In this document: in pieces, positions 9,751-18,459 of the stretch
How the letters are laid out: every line of letters starts with the position of its first letter
Position numbering within the stretch: the stretch's first letter is position 1
Made by a program: the position numbers and the translations under genes
The notes under the pieces: model-generated
What the model was told of the DNA's origin: nothing
Database searches by the model: none
What the model saw: only the letters and a program-made list of their open reading frames with translations
Origin: Clostridiaceae bacterium AF10-41
GTDB taxonomy: Bacteria > Bacillota > Clostridia > Clostridiales > Clostridiaceae
Reading direction: 5' to 3'
DNA length: 38,021 bases
Assembly: GCA_027686065.1 (NCBI GenBank)
Contig: JAQCTH010000037.1
Span: 1-38,021, forward strand

Positions 9751-10710
9751 CTATTTCTTATTTTTAGGATCTAAAGCTTCTGTTAAACCATCACCAAATA
9801 GGTTAAAGGCTAAGATAATTACACATATAGCTCCTGCTGGGAATAATAATTGATATGCAGCAGTACTTAATAATCCACTAGCATCATTTGCTAAAGTACC
9901 TAAAGATGCAAGTGGTGCATTAATACCTAGACCTATAAAGCTTAAGAATGCTTCTGTAAAAATTGCTTGTGGTACAAACAATGTTAATGTTACTAATATA
10001 GATCCCATACAGTTAGGAATTAAGTGTCTAAACAAAATTCTTGTATTTGATGCTCCAAGAGCTTTAGCTGCAAGAACAAATTCTTGTTGTTTTAATTGAA
10101 GTATATCTCCTCTTACTATTCTTGCCATACCTACCCAATAAGAAATAGCCATTGCTAATATAATTGTTGTTAATCCAGTTGATCCTTCTTTCTTGAAAGT
10201 CGCCATTAATATTATTACATATATTTGTGTTGGAATAGAATATAAAACATCTACCACTCTCATCATTATATTATCTATTCTTCCACCAAAGAATCCAGCT
10301 ATTCCTCCATATAATACACCTATAACTAAATTTATAGCTGCAGCTGAAATAGCTATTATAATAGAATATCTTGCTCCATACATTACTCTTACAAATAAAT
10401 CTCTTCCTAAGTTATCCGTACCAAATAAATGTTGTGCACTTGGTCTTAAATCAGTTGCTTGTAGATTAGTGTCATAATAAGTATACCCCATTACTTTCTC
10501 CATTATTACAGGTCCTAAGAATGCAAATAATACCACTACTACTATCATAATTAATGAAAATAATGCTACTTTATTATTTTTAAGTCTTCTCCATGCATCG
10601 GCCCAATATCCAACACTTGGTCTAACTATTTGTTCAAAATTCTTTTCCTCTTCACTTAAAGGAGTAAATAAATTTTTATCTATATTTAAATCCATTTTTA
10701 AATCTTCCAC
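9751..10710 (-). CDS. oppC: Oligopeptide ABC transporter permease OppC
   Basis: A 319-residue inner-membrane subunit with an N-terminal cytoplasmic segment, a first membrane helix (about residues 47-70) and the BPD_transp_1 core. The EAA loop is in the stretch EFVLAAKALGASNTRILFRH. The start is a GTG at 10710, seven bases after GGGGG; an in-frame ATG five codons later has a poorer site. It is placed between oppB (14-base gap) and oppD. Confidence 0.93.
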   Translation of the reverse strand: MEDLKMDLNIDKNLFTPLSEEEKNFEQIVRPSVGYWADAWRRLKNNKVALFSLIMIVVVVLFAFLGPVIMEKVMGYTYYDTNLQATDLRPSAQHLFGTDNLGRDLFVRVMYGARYSIIIAISAAAINLVIGVLYGGIAGFFGGRIDNIMMRVVDVLYSIPTQIYVIILMATFKKEGSTGLTTIILAMAISYWVGMARIVRGDILQLKQQEFVLAAKALGASNTRILFRHLIPNCMGSILVTLTLFVPQAIFTEAFLSFIGLGINAPLASLGTLANDASGLLSTAAYQLLFPAGAICVIILAFNLFGDGLTEALDPKNKK

Positions 10711-10724
10711 GTCTTTACCCCCTC

Positions 10725-11642
10725 TTATCCTTCTAGTTTAATTCTTGGATCTATCATTACGTATATAATGTCTACTAATAAATTACATGTTACTATTAAA
10801 GTACAATAAAAGGCTGTAACTCCTAATAACGAAGTGTAGTCTCTATTAGTAATTGATAATGTAAATTCATTTCCAAGACCAGGTATTGCAAATATTTTTT
10901 CAACTACGAAAGATCCAGTTAATACTCCTGCTACTAAAGGTCCTAAGTATGTAACTACAGGTATTAGTGAATTTCTTAATGCATGTTTAAATATTATTGT
11001 TTTTCCACTTAATCCTTTAGCTTTTGCTGTTCTTATATAATCTGATTTTAATACATCTATTAATTTACTTCTTGTTAATCTAGTTATAAATGCCATTGAA
11101 CTTCCTGATAATGCAATTACAGGCATAATATAATTAGTTGGCTTACTTAAGCCCGTAGCTGGTAATATCTTAAGTTTAACTGTAAATATATATATTAAGA
11201 ATGTTCCCATAACGAAACTTGGTATTGTTATTCCTAATGTAGCCAAAACCATACAGATTCTATCTGGCCATTTATCAGCTTTTAATGCAGCCAATATTCC
11301 AAGTAATACCCCTACTATAACTGAAAATCCTATTGACACCATTCCAACTTTAGCTGAATTAGGGAAACTTTTCTTTATTGTCGTTAAAACTTCTCTTCCT
11401 TTATACTTCATTGATTTACCAAAATCACCTTTTAATAAGTTCTTCATATAAATCGTATATTGTTCTCCAACAGGTTTGTCCAACCCATATTTTTCGTTTA
11501 GTTGGGCTTTCATATCCGGTGTTATTTTTTCTCCATCAAATGGACCACCCGGCATCATTCTTACTAGAAAGAATACTATAGTTACAACTGCCCAAACAGT
11601 AACTATACTAGTTAAAAGTCTCTTTCCTATATACTTTACCAT
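10725..11642 (-). CDS. oppB: Oligopeptide ABC transporter permease OppB
   Basis: A 305-residue permease with the typical OppB/DppB N terminus (MVKYIGKRLLTSIVTVWAVV). The first helix is followed by the MPGGPF motif, and the EAA loop is in YIRTAKAKGLSGKTIIFKHA. It is the first gene of the opp operon. A good promoter lies 60-80 bases upstream. Confidence 0.94.
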   Translation of the reverse strand: MVKYIGKRLLTSIVTVWAVVTIVFFLVRMMPGGPFDGEKITPDMKAQLNEKYGLDKPVGEQYTIYMKNLLKGDFGKSMKYKGREVLTTIKKSFPNSAKVGMVSIGFSVIVGVLLGILAALKADKWPDRICMVLATLGITIPSFVMGTFLIYIFTVKLKILPATGLSKPTNYIMPVIALSGSSMAFITRLTRSKLIDVLKSDYIRTAKAKGLSGKTIIFKHALRNSLIPVVTYLGPLVAGVLTGSFVVEKIFAIPGLGNEFTLSITNRDYTSLLGVTAFYCTLIVTCNLLVDIIYVMIDPRIKLEG

Positions 11643-11698
11643 TTGTTTTCAACCCCCATTCATCATTCTACGCACATTCCATTTTGTAGATATTAATA

Positions 11699-11726
11699 AT
11701 TATATTATATTATTGAAATTTGTCAA
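11699..11726 (-). promoter_or_regulatory. Sigma-A promoter of the opp operon
   Basis: On the minus strand a perfect TTGACA (11726-11721) and a perfect TATAAT (11704-11699) are separated by 16 bases. They lie about 60 bases before the oppB start codon. Confidence 0.8.
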
Positions 11727-11817
11727 TTAACATTTTAAATTTATCTTAAGTATTTTAATAATATATCAATAATACTTATTGTTTTTTTTAAATCTCCCAA
11801 AGGGTGTTAAAGCCTTC

Positions 11818-11831
11818 GGAAAACGCTTACA
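11818..11831 (-). promoter_or_regulatory. Candidate cre site (CcpA operator)
   Basis: The minus strand reads TGTAAGCGTTTTCC, matching the catabolite-responsive element consensus TGWAARCGYTWNCW at all but the last position. It lies about 90 bases upstream of the opp -35 box, a position more typical of activation than of roadblock repression. The plus-strand sequence here also forms a bulged hairpin (GTGT..AAGC / GCTTACAC) followed by a T-rich tract. Confidence 0.5.
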
Positions 11832-12045
11832 CTTACTTTTTTTCAGCATTTATGCAAGTATAAATATTAATCCTTCATTTTTCTAATTATTATTAATCTA
11901 TTATTAATTTCATTAAATATTTTTATTCATTTTATGATTTTTATAGACATTTATCATAATATGTTCGCTGTACATAAACATATGTATTTATTATTCTTCC
12001 TAACATTATGTATTATATGAAGAATATTTATTCATCTCAAAAAAT

Positions 12046-12079
12046 TAAGCAATATATATTTTTTTTCTTATATTGCTTA
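12046..12079 (-). terminator. Terminator of the aminotransferase gene
   Basis: TAAGCAATATA (12046-12056) pairs with TATATTGCTTA (12069-12079). On the minus strand the stem is followed by AATTTTTT. Confidence 0.75.
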
Positions 12080-12110
12080 GTTTTTAATTAACTAGTTATT
12101 ATTTTCCAAA

Positions 12111-13247
12111 TTAATAATTTTTTCTAATATGATATTCTAACTTATCTAAAGCATTTTTTAATTCATTCATAGAATAACAATAGGATATTCTTATATATCC
12201 TTCCCCTCCATTTCCAAATGCACTACCAGGAACACAAGCTACCTTTTCTTCCTTTAATAATTTATTGCAAAATTCCTCTGAAGATATATTAAATTTTTTT
12301 ATAGAAGGAAATATATAAAATGCTCCTTTTGGCGAATAGACATCCATTCCAATTGAGTTAAGTCTATCTTCAACATATTTTTTTCTTTTTATAAATTCTT
12401 TCTTCATTTTTTCCACAGTGTACAAACTACTTTTCAATCCTGCTAAAACTCCATATTGTCCTATAGAGTTTGTACATGACACATTATATTGATGAACTTT
12501 AGCTATTTCTTTCAAATCTTTCTCTGTGGCTGCTATAAATCCAACTCTTATACCTGTAACAGAAAACATTTTAGAAAAGCCTCCTATATATATAACCTTA
12601 TCTTTTATATTGTGGCACATCGCTATACTGTAATATTCATCATAACAAAGAGCTTCATAAAGTTCATCTGTAATAACAGTAATTTCAAAGTTCTTTATAA
12701 TTTCCACTAAAGATTCATATTGACTTTTGCTAAGTGTTGCTCCTGTTGGATTGCAAGGGTAAGATAAAATCATGTATTTTACTTTATCTTTTTTTATAGT
12801 ATTTACTAATTCGCAGATATTTATAGAAAAATCTTCATTCAATTCATAGTTAACAACTTCTCCACCTAAAATCTTAACTATGTTTTCATATGCTGGATAA
12901 CTTGGGGTAGGTATTAAAACTTTATCACCATTATTTATTAATGACGATATAGTTGAATATAATGCTTCACTACCTCCAACAGTTATACATATTTCATTTA
13001 TGTCATAATCTATATTTCTATTACTTAAATAGTTACAAATTTCATTTCTTAACTCCAAAAGGCCAAAATTATCAGTATAATTTGTTCTATCTTCTTCAAT
13101 TGCCCTTATCATAGCATCCTTGATTTCTTTTGGTGCTTTAAAATCTGGTTGCCCTAAAGTTAAAGAAATCGCTTCATCTACATCTTTTACTTTATTGAAA
13201 AATCTTCTAATCCCTGATATTTCAACATTATTTAAGTTTTTATTCAT
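12111..13247 (-). CDS. PLP-dependent aminotransferase (PatA-like)
   Basis: A class I/II fold-type I aminotransferase of 378 residues from ATG 13247, which has GGGGG nine bases upstream. A longer frame adds 14 residues but lacks a comparable site. Visible marks are SLTLGQPDFKAP near the N terminus, YPCNPTGA, DELYEALCY, the PLP lysine in GFSKMFSVTGIRVGF, and the C-terminal Arg in GEGYIRISYC. It resembles Bacillus PatA, which acts on N-acetyl-LL-diaminopimelate, and dapH lies 1.1 kb away. Aspartate or aromatic specificity is also possible. Confidence 0.82.
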   Translation of the reverse strand: MNKNLNNVEISGIRRFFNKVKDVDEAISLTLGQPDFKAPKEIKDAMIRAIEEDRTNYTDNFGLLELRNEICNYLSNRNIDYDINEICITVGGSEALYSTISSLINNGDKVLIPTPSYPAYENIVKILGGEVVNYELNEDFSINICELVNTIKKDKVKYMILSYPCNPTGATLSKSQYESLVEIIKNFEITVITDELYEALCYDEYYSIAMCHNIKDKVIYIGGFSKMFSVTGIRVGFIAATEKDLKEIAKVHQYNVSCTNSIGQYGVLAGLKSSLYTVEKMKKEFIKRKKYVEDRLNSIGMDVYSPKGAFYIFPSIKKFNISSEEFCNKLLKEEKVACVPGSAFGNGGEGYIRISYCYSMNELKNALDKLEYHIRKNY

Positions 13248-13710
13248 TATTATAGCCCCCTCTTTTATAAATTTCAGTTCACAATTCACAAGGCACAGTT
13301 TTCAGTTATTCTTTAAGTAACAGGAATTTTTTAGGTAACAGGTATAATATATTAGAAATCTTAAAGTAAAAAATAAAGAAAGAAATTTAATATTTTCTTA
13401 TCAATTTTATATTTAATACCTATTCCTTAATACTTATTACCTTTTCCCTGACACTTTTTACCTTTTACATATTCCTTAATTAAATTCAATTATGAAATAT
13501 ACACTCATAACTATTCTTACTAATTGATACCTATTCCTTCTTACATGTTACCTATACACTTAAATTAACTATGACTTGTTCCTTGTTACCTTCTCTTTTC
13601 CCTAATTAAAACAACTGTGAATTGTGAACTGTGCACTGATAACTGTTCCTATTACTTGTTCCCTGTTTCCTTGTTACCTTTTACCTAGAATTTTGCTTCG
13701 CAAAATAAAT
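13248..13710. repeat. Non-coding tract with inverted and degenerate repeats
   Basis: No gene is visible in these 463 bases. CAGTTCACAATTCACA (13275-13290) recurs as its exact reverse complement at 13616-13631. Between them the plus strand is pyrimidine-rich with many diverged copies of units like CCTTGTTACCTTT and CCTATTCCTTA. A palindrome CTAGAATTTTGC...GCAAAATAAATCTAG closes the tract (about 13685-13712). This looks like a decayed repeat element or repeat cluster. Confidence 0.6.
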
Positions 13711-14247
13711 CTAGTACTCAATTCCTTTTCTTGCCCCAACACCTTTTTCAAAATAATGTTTAATATATCTCATTTCTGTAACTAAATCACTCTTTTTTAA
13801 AATTGCTTCTGGTACATTTCTTCCTGTTAATATAAGTTCCATAGTTCCTGGCTTATTATCAATAATATATATAACTTCTTCTTCTGTTAAAAATTTGTTA
13901 TATAAGACTCCCATTATCTCATCTATTATTAAAACATCACATTTATTTTCTTTTATAGTATTTAAAACAAATTTATATCCCTCTTTAATTTCTCTTTTCA
14001 ATTCTTCCTTTTCTTCTTCATTTAAATTCCAAACAAAATCTCTTGGCTTTTCAAATCTAAATATTTTAAAGTTATCATTAAGTTCATCAATGGTTTTTAA
14101 TTCGCCTGTTGGCCCACCTTTTAAAAATTGAACCATATATATCTTTAATCCATTCCCATAAGCTCTCATACCTTGCCCTATTGCAGCAGTAGTTTTTCCT
14201 TTACCATCACCTGTGTAGACTTGAACAAGACCTTTTTCAAGTTTCAT
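13711..14247 (-). CDS. cobO: Corrinoid adenosyltransferase
   Basis: Transfers the adenosyl group of ATP to cob(I)alamin or cob(I)yrinic acid diamide (CobA/CobO/BtuR family). The 178 residues are of normal length. The modified P-loop GDGKGKTT is at residues 13-20, the Walker B-like DVLIDEIMG region follows, and LILTGRNVPEAI is a family signature near residue 140. The start follows AAGGAG. It stands alone, with no other cobalamin gene in the window, so a salvage role is likely. Confidence 0.92.
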   Translation of the reverse strand: MKLEKGLVQVYTGDGKGKTTAAIGQGMRAYGNGLKIYMVQFLKGGPTGELKTIDELNDNFKIFRFEKPRDFVWNLNEEEKEELKREIKEGYKFVLNTIKENKCDVLIIDEIMGVLYNKFLTEEEVIYIIDNKPGTMELILTGRNVPEAILKKSDLVTEMRYIKHYFEKGVGARKGIEY

Positions 14248-14333
14248 TTTATCAACTCCTTTTTATAAATTGTACATTATGTATCCCTACATTGTAAATA
14301 TAATATATTTTAACACTTTTTACTTACTTTCTA

Positions 14334-14362
14334 TTGATATACATGAAATATATTGATATAAT
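14334..14362 (+). promoter_or_regulatory. Sigma-A promoter of dapH
   Basis: TTGATA (14334-14339) and TATAAT (14357-14362) have a 17-base spacer, 38 bases before the dapH start. Confidence 0.7.
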
Positions 14363-14399
14363 TTTTTCATTCTAACTTTATAGTATAGGAGGGTATAAT

Positions 14400-15113
14400 A
14401 TGAATTATAATGAGTTAACAGATCCTTATGAAATTGCAAAATTTATAAAGGATTCAAAAAAAACAACACCTGTTAAGGCATATGTTAATGGAGATTTAAG
14501 CAATACTAATATACAAGATATAGAATGGTATGGAAATGATAACTTTTATATTCTCTTTGGAGAACATAATATAGTAAGTGAATTTATTAATAATAATAAA
14601 AACTTTATTAATTATTATAGAATTGAAAATGATAGAAGAAATTCTGCTATTCCTATGTTAGATCTTGTAGATATAGATGCTAGAATAGAACCTGGTGCAA
14701 TAATAAGGGACAGGGTAAAGATTGATAAAAATGCTGTTATTATGATGGGCGCCGTAATAAATATTGGTGCAGAAATTGGCGAAGGTACTATGGTAGATAT
14801 GAATGCGGTAGTTGGTGCTAGAGGAAAACTTGGTAAAAACGTTCACCTTGGAGCTGGCGCTGTTGTTGCAGGAGTTTTAGAACCACCAAGCAAGTCTCCT
14901 TGCGAAATTGGTGATAATGTACTAATAGGTGCAAACTCTGTTATATTAGAAGGCGTTAAAGTATGTGATGGGGCAGTTATTGCTGCTGGATCTGTTGTTG
15001 TCAAAGATGTTCCTTCTGGAGTAGTTGTGGCTGGTAGCCCAGCTAAAATAATTAAAATTGTTGATGATCAGACAAAGGATAAAGTTAAAATTTTAGATGA
15101 TTTAAGAAAATAA
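14400..15113 (+). CDS. dapH: Tetrahydrodipicolinate N-acetyltransferase
   Basis: Acetylates tetrahydrodipicolinate with acetyl-CoA, opening the acetylated branch of diaminopimelate synthesis. The 237 residues consist of an N-terminal alpha/beta domain and, from about residue 85, a left-handed beta-helix of hexapeptide repeats (for example [13 protein letters not shown] and [20 protein letters not shown]). The N terminus ([20 protein letters not shown]) is diagnostic of DapH rather than succinylating DapD. It follows a strong AGGAGGG site and is monocistronic. It acts on the DapB product encoded at 5 kb. Confidence 0.94.
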   Translation: MNYNELTDPYEIAKFIKDSKKTTPVKAYVNGDLSNTNIQDIEWYGNDNFYILFGEHNIVSEFINNNKNFINYYRIENDRRNSAIPMLDLVDIDARIEPGAIIRDRVKIDKNAVIMMGAVINIGAEIGEGTMVDMNAVVGARGKLGKNVHLGAGAVVAGVLEPPSKSPCEIGDNVLIGANSVILEGVKVCDGAVIAAGSVVVKDVPSGVVVAGSPAKIIKIVDDQTKDKVKILDDLRK

Positions 15114-15126
15114 TTAATACATAATA

Positions 15127-15159
15127 AAAGGTGAAAAGTCTAACTTTTCACCTTTATTT
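15127..15159. terminator. Bidirectional terminator between dapH and the SSB-like gene
   Basis: AAAGGTGAAAAGT (15127-15139) and its complement (15143-15155) are flanked by A- and T-rich tracts usable in both directions. Confidence 0.85.
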
Positions 15160-15163
15160 TATA

Positions 15164-15829
15164 CTACATTACTTCTTGTTCAGTAACTTCATGCTCTGAA
15201 TCTAAATTATCATTTTGAACCTTCTCCATCTTTGATACAGAAACTTCATATGCTATCTTTTTGATTACATCTGTGTCATTAACCTTCTTTTGATATTCTC
15301 TACTTTGTAATCTTCCCCAAACTCTAATATTGTCTCCAACCTCTAAAGTTTGACAGAATCTTGAGTTTCTTCCCCATGCTATTGTAGGAATATAATCTGA
15401 TTTATTATATGCTCTATTTACTGCTAGTAGTACATCTGCGATTTCTCTCCCAAAGGGAGTTGTCCTATAAACAGGTTCTTTGCATATATATCCATCTAAG
15501 AATATTTCATTTGGATTTTTACTTCTTTCAATACAAGGTTCAATATTTCTTGCGAACACAGTTAATATGAGTTTATTAGCTCCATCAACAAACTTATTAT
15601 ATGATCTTAATTGACCATCCACTATTATTTCCTTATCAATAGATAAGTCCATATTAGCTATTAATCTTTCTGATACTGTTATGTTTAAAACATCAACTGA
15701 ATCACTAAGTCTCGTAACCTCCATTGAAAACGTATAAAACCCTTCCCCATACATTTCATGGCTAAATTCTAATTCTGATATTACTTTTCCCTCTAAATAA
15801 ATCTTATTATTTAACATCAAGTTGTCCAT
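15164..15829 (-). CDS. Tandem OB-fold single-stranded DNA-binding protein homologue
   Basis: A 221-residue protein from ATG 15829, six bases after GGGG. The preceding in-frame GTG is too close to the ribosome site. It contains two SSB-like OB folds. The first is at about residues 5-98 (NNKIYLEGKVISELEF ... KLILTVFARNIEP). The second is at about 108-200 (IFLDGYICKEPVYRTTPFGREI ... IPTIAWGRNSRF, DNIRVWGRLQSREYQKK). The second looks more like canonical SSB. The usual acidic C-terminal tip DDDLPF, which recruits partner proteins, is missing; the tail reads SEHEVTEQEVM. It is probably not the main replicative SSB. Confidence 0.78.
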   Translation of the reverse strand: MDNLMLNNKIYLEGKVISELEFSHEMYGEGFYTFSMEVTRLSDSVDVLNITVSERLIANMDLSIDKEIIVDGQLRSYNKFVDGANKLILTVFARNIEPCIERSKNPNEIFLDGYICKEPVYRTTPFGREIADVLLAVNRAYNKSDYIPTIAWGRNSRFCQTLEVGDNIRVWGRLQSREYQKKVNDTDVIKKIAYEVSVSKMEKVQNDNLDSEHEVTEQEVM

Positions 15830-15942
15830 CACTAACCCCTCTCTCCCTTAGTAATAAATTTAATCGATTGTAATTTTTGTAACCCCACTGGATATATTTC
15901 CATTATAATACATTATATCATCATTTTTCAATATTTTTTATT

Positions 15943-16701
15943 TTATTTTTTTATTTGCTCGCCTTTATCATCAACATAGTAATTTTCATAATATATCATA
16001 TCCCCAACTGTCATAAGAGAATACCCACTATCTTGAAGCATTTTTATTATTCTATCTAAATTTCCTGGCGTATATTTTGCATTGTTATGGAAAAGTAAAA
16101 TTGATCCTGGGACTACCTTTTTAACAACTCTATTATACTCTTCATCAGCACCCTTTTCCTTCCAATCAACAGAATCAACATCCCATTGAATGCATTTATA
16201 ACCTTGACTATTTACATAATCAAAAGCTTTTTTATTATACTCTCCACTAGGAAATCTAAATAATTTAGGCTTAACTCCAACTGTTTCTTCTATTATTTTA
16301 TCTGTTTTTTGTAGTTCTTCCTTCATCCTATTTTCATCAATTTTAGTGAACATAGGATGTATATAGCTATGGTTTCCTATCTCGTGGCCTCCTTCCTTTA
16401 TCTTAATAAGCTTTTCTCTATTTTCTTCACTATAATTTACCCAACCTCCCATAATAAAAAAGGTTGCCTTTACATTGTATTTATCTAGTACCTCTAATAT
16501 GTTATAAAATTCATCTTTCTCAGCCCAATTTATATCAAAACTTAATGATATTACTTTCTCATCTTTATTTACCCTATAGATAGGCCCTTCATTAAAAGTA
16601 CTTGAAAAAACATATTTTAGTTCACCCTCAAATAAAATAGAGACAACTATAGTAATTACTAATAGTGATAAGCTAATTAAAACTCTATATCTTCTTTTCA
16701 C
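15943..16701 (-). CDS. pdaB: PdaB-like sporulation polysaccharide deacetylase
   Basis: A carbohydrate esterase family 4 protein of 252 residues with an N-terminal membrane anchor (about residues 7-24). Motif 1 is SFDINWAE (D56) rather than TFDDG, as in the YbaN/PdaB spore branch. Motif 2 is HSYIHP with H111 and H115, and motif 3 is RFPSGEYN. PdaB is needed for spore stability or cortex formation in Bacillus. The start codon is GTG, six bases after AAAGGAG. It stands alone on the minus strand. Confidence 0.85.
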   Translation of the reverse strand: MKRRYRVLISLSLLVITIVVSILFEGELKYVFSSTFNEGPIYRVNKDEKVISLSFDINWAEKDEFYNILEVLDKYNVKATFFIMGGWVNYSEENREKLIKIKEGGHEIGNHSYIHPMFTKIDENRMKEELQKTDKIIEETVGVKPKLFRFPSGEYNKKAFDYVNSQGYKCIQWDVDSVDWKEKGADEEYNRVVKKVVPGSILLFHNNAKYTPGNLDRIIKMLQDSGYSLMTVGDMIYYENYYVDDKGEQIKK

Positions 16702-16785
16702 AAGAAACTCCTTTAAATTGCTATCATTTATTTATATTCTTTATAAATAATATTAATTACTATAATATAAACTTAGTAAAATTTA

Positions 16786-16794
16786 TGATATAAT
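16786..16794 (+). promoter_or_regulatory. Extended -10 promoter for the DUF4364 gene
   Basis: TGATATAAT is a perfect extended -10 element 30 bases before the start codon. The -35 region is weak. Confidence 0.5.
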
Positions 16795-16825
16795 TAATTT
16801 ATACTTTCTAAAAAGGAGGTTTAAT

Positions 16826-17359
16826 ATGTACGAAAATTCAGCTGAATTAGCAGAAAATAAATTATTAGTTTTATATGTGATGGAATCTTTAAAATCCCCT
16901 ATCACTAATACTCAGCTAACCGAAATTATACTAGAAAATAACTTTATAAACTATTTTACACTTCAACAATATATTAGTGAACTTGTTTCATCAGACTTTT
17001 TAAAATATGAAGTAGTAAATGATAGAAATTTAATCTGTATAACTGAAAAAGGAGCAAATGTATTATCCTTTTTTTCCGATAGAATTTCAACAATAAAAAA
17101 GAAGATAATCGATGATTATCTCCTTACAATGCTTGATTCTATAAAAAAGGAATTAACTATTCATAGCGATTATACTTTAGGTAAGGATAATGGATTTATA
17201 GTAGACTTACAAGCTTCTGAAAATAAAAACCTTTTAATTTCTCTTAAGGTATCAGTTCCTTCTAAGAAGCAAGCACTATCTTTATGCAATCGTTGGAAAA
17301 ACAATCCTTCTGAAATTTATACTAAAATTATGAATTCATTATTTGATGATGAAAACTAA
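16826..17359 (+). CDS. DUF4364 family protein
   Basis: A 177-residue cytoplasmic protein with the start after AAAAGGAGG. The N-terminal 80 residues look like a winged helix (ENKLLVLYVMESLKSPITNT, then the second helix LQQYISELVSSDFL and the ITEKG wing), followed by a mixed alpha/beta C-terminal domain. This matches the Firmicutes DUF4364 family, whose function is unknown. A DNA-binding role is plausible from the fold. Its stop overlaps the stop of the convergent gene by four bases. Confidence 0.82.
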   Translation: MYENSAELAENKLLVLYVMESLKSPITNTQLTEIILENNFINYFTLQQYISELVSSDFLKYEVVNDRNLICITEKGANVLSFFSDRISTIKKKIIDDYLLTMLDSIKKELTIHSDYTLGKDNGFIVDLQASENKNLLISLKVSVPSKKQALSLCNRWKNNPSEIYTKIMNSLFDDEN

Positions 17360-18252
17360 TATAAAGTCATAGCATTAGGCTCTTTTCCTACTGTTATGAC
17401 TTTTATTTCATTTTTATTTAAGTCAACGCTCATAATTCTCCCTTTTAAATAATCAGATACAAATGCTATCCCTCTATATGTGATTATTGATTTAGGCATA
17501 CCGCCTAAATTAATTTTTCTCTGTCTTTTATAATTCTTTTTATCTATTATGCTAATACTTCCATCAGCAAAATTACAAACATAAATATTTTTATTATCTT
17601 CTAAAATATCCATAGGTACTTTTCCAACTTTTATTTTGTATACAGATTCTAAATTAAATAAGTTGAATATCTCAATATATCCGTCTTTATCATCTCCAAT
17701 ATAGCTTTCGCAAACATATAATAAAGTTTTATCATTAGAGATTTTTACTTTTGTTGGATATTCTAATGTTTTTATATTTTTAATAACCTTATTAGTATTT
17801 ACATCAATAACTGATACATTATTGCTCTGAAAATTAGATACGAATATTAATCCTTGTTCTTTACATTTTTCTATATTATTAGGCCAATTATTTACTCCTA
17901 TATCTAGTACTACCTTTCTTTCTTTTAAATCATAAAGAACAATAGTATTGGACTCAGAACATGATATATATAAATAATTATCATAGTTAACTAAATCATT
18001 TGGATGTGCTCCTACATATATACTACTTTCTTCCTTTAATATATTAAGATTTATTATTGATATAGAATTGCTATAACTATTAGTCGTATAAGCTATGTCT
18101 TTTTCTAAACAGATGCTGCTTGGTCCTAGCGGTCTTTCTCCAAGTTCTAAAAACACTTCCTCATTTATCACTTTTTTCTCACTTAATAATTTTTCTAGTG
18201 ATATCTTATTTATGGAATCACTACCTGTATTACAAACAATCAAAGAATTCAT
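17356..18252 (-). CDS. YncE-like beta-propeller protein
   Basis: A 298-residue protein of repeated blades of about 40 residues, each with a pattern like NNVSVIDVNTNKVIKNIK or GSISIIDKKNYKRQRKINLG. This is the YVTN/YncE type of seven-bladed propeller. There is no signal peptide or membrane segment, so it is probably cytoplasmic, unlike periplasmic YncE. The function is unknown; such proteins often bind partners or ligands at the propeller face. The start is ATG after GGGAGGTG. Confidence 0.78.
   Translation of the reverse strand: MNSLIVCNTGSDSINKISLEKLLSEKKVINEEVFLELGERPLGPSSICLEKDIAYTTNSYSNSISIINLNILKEESSIYVGAHPNDLVNYDNYLYISCSESNTIVLYDLKERKVVLDIGVNNWPNNIEKCKEQGLIFVSNFQSNNVSVIDVNTNKVIKNIKTLEYPTKVKISNDKTLLYVCESYIGDDKDGYIEIFNLFNLESVYKIKVGKVPMDILEDNKNIYVCNFADGSISIIDKKNYKRQRKINLGGMPKSIITYRGIAFVSDYLKGRIMSVDLNKNEIKVITVGKEPNAMTLY
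17363..17410 (+). terminator. Terminator of the DUF4364 gene inside the convergent CDS
   Basis: AAAGTCATAGCA (17363-17374) pairs with TGTTATGACTTT (17392-17403), 12 bp with one G-T pair. The T-rich tract TTTTATTTC follows. It lies within the last codons of the propeller gene. Confidence 0.5.
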
Positions 18253-18459
18253 ATAGCACCTCCCTCAAATAGAAAATAGTTACTAAGATAAAATTAGTCC
18301 ATACTATATTGCATAACGATATGTACATTATAATATATGGATTTTAGTTAAAAATGGGACATTTTTTTATCTTTTATATCAAATTTCCACATTTTCTCTT
18401 CATTTATATTTAATATGCATATATAATGAGTATTGTATATAATTTAGGAGGTATTTATT

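Larger units (their letters stand above)
11643..12110. other. Regulatory intergenic stretch between oppB and the aminotransferase
   Basis: These 468 bases hold no gene. They contain the opp promoter (11699-11726), a CcpA-type cre candidate inside an imperfect hairpin (about 11804-11832), an AT-rich tract with no structure I can name (11840-12040), and the terminator of the aminotransferase gene (12046-12079). Confidence 0.6.

Noticed and set aside
13685..13712. Terminator of cobO
   Set aside because: The palindrome ATTTTGC-TTC-GCAAAAT lies right after the stop, but on the minus strand no T run follows. It is grouped with the repeat tract instead.
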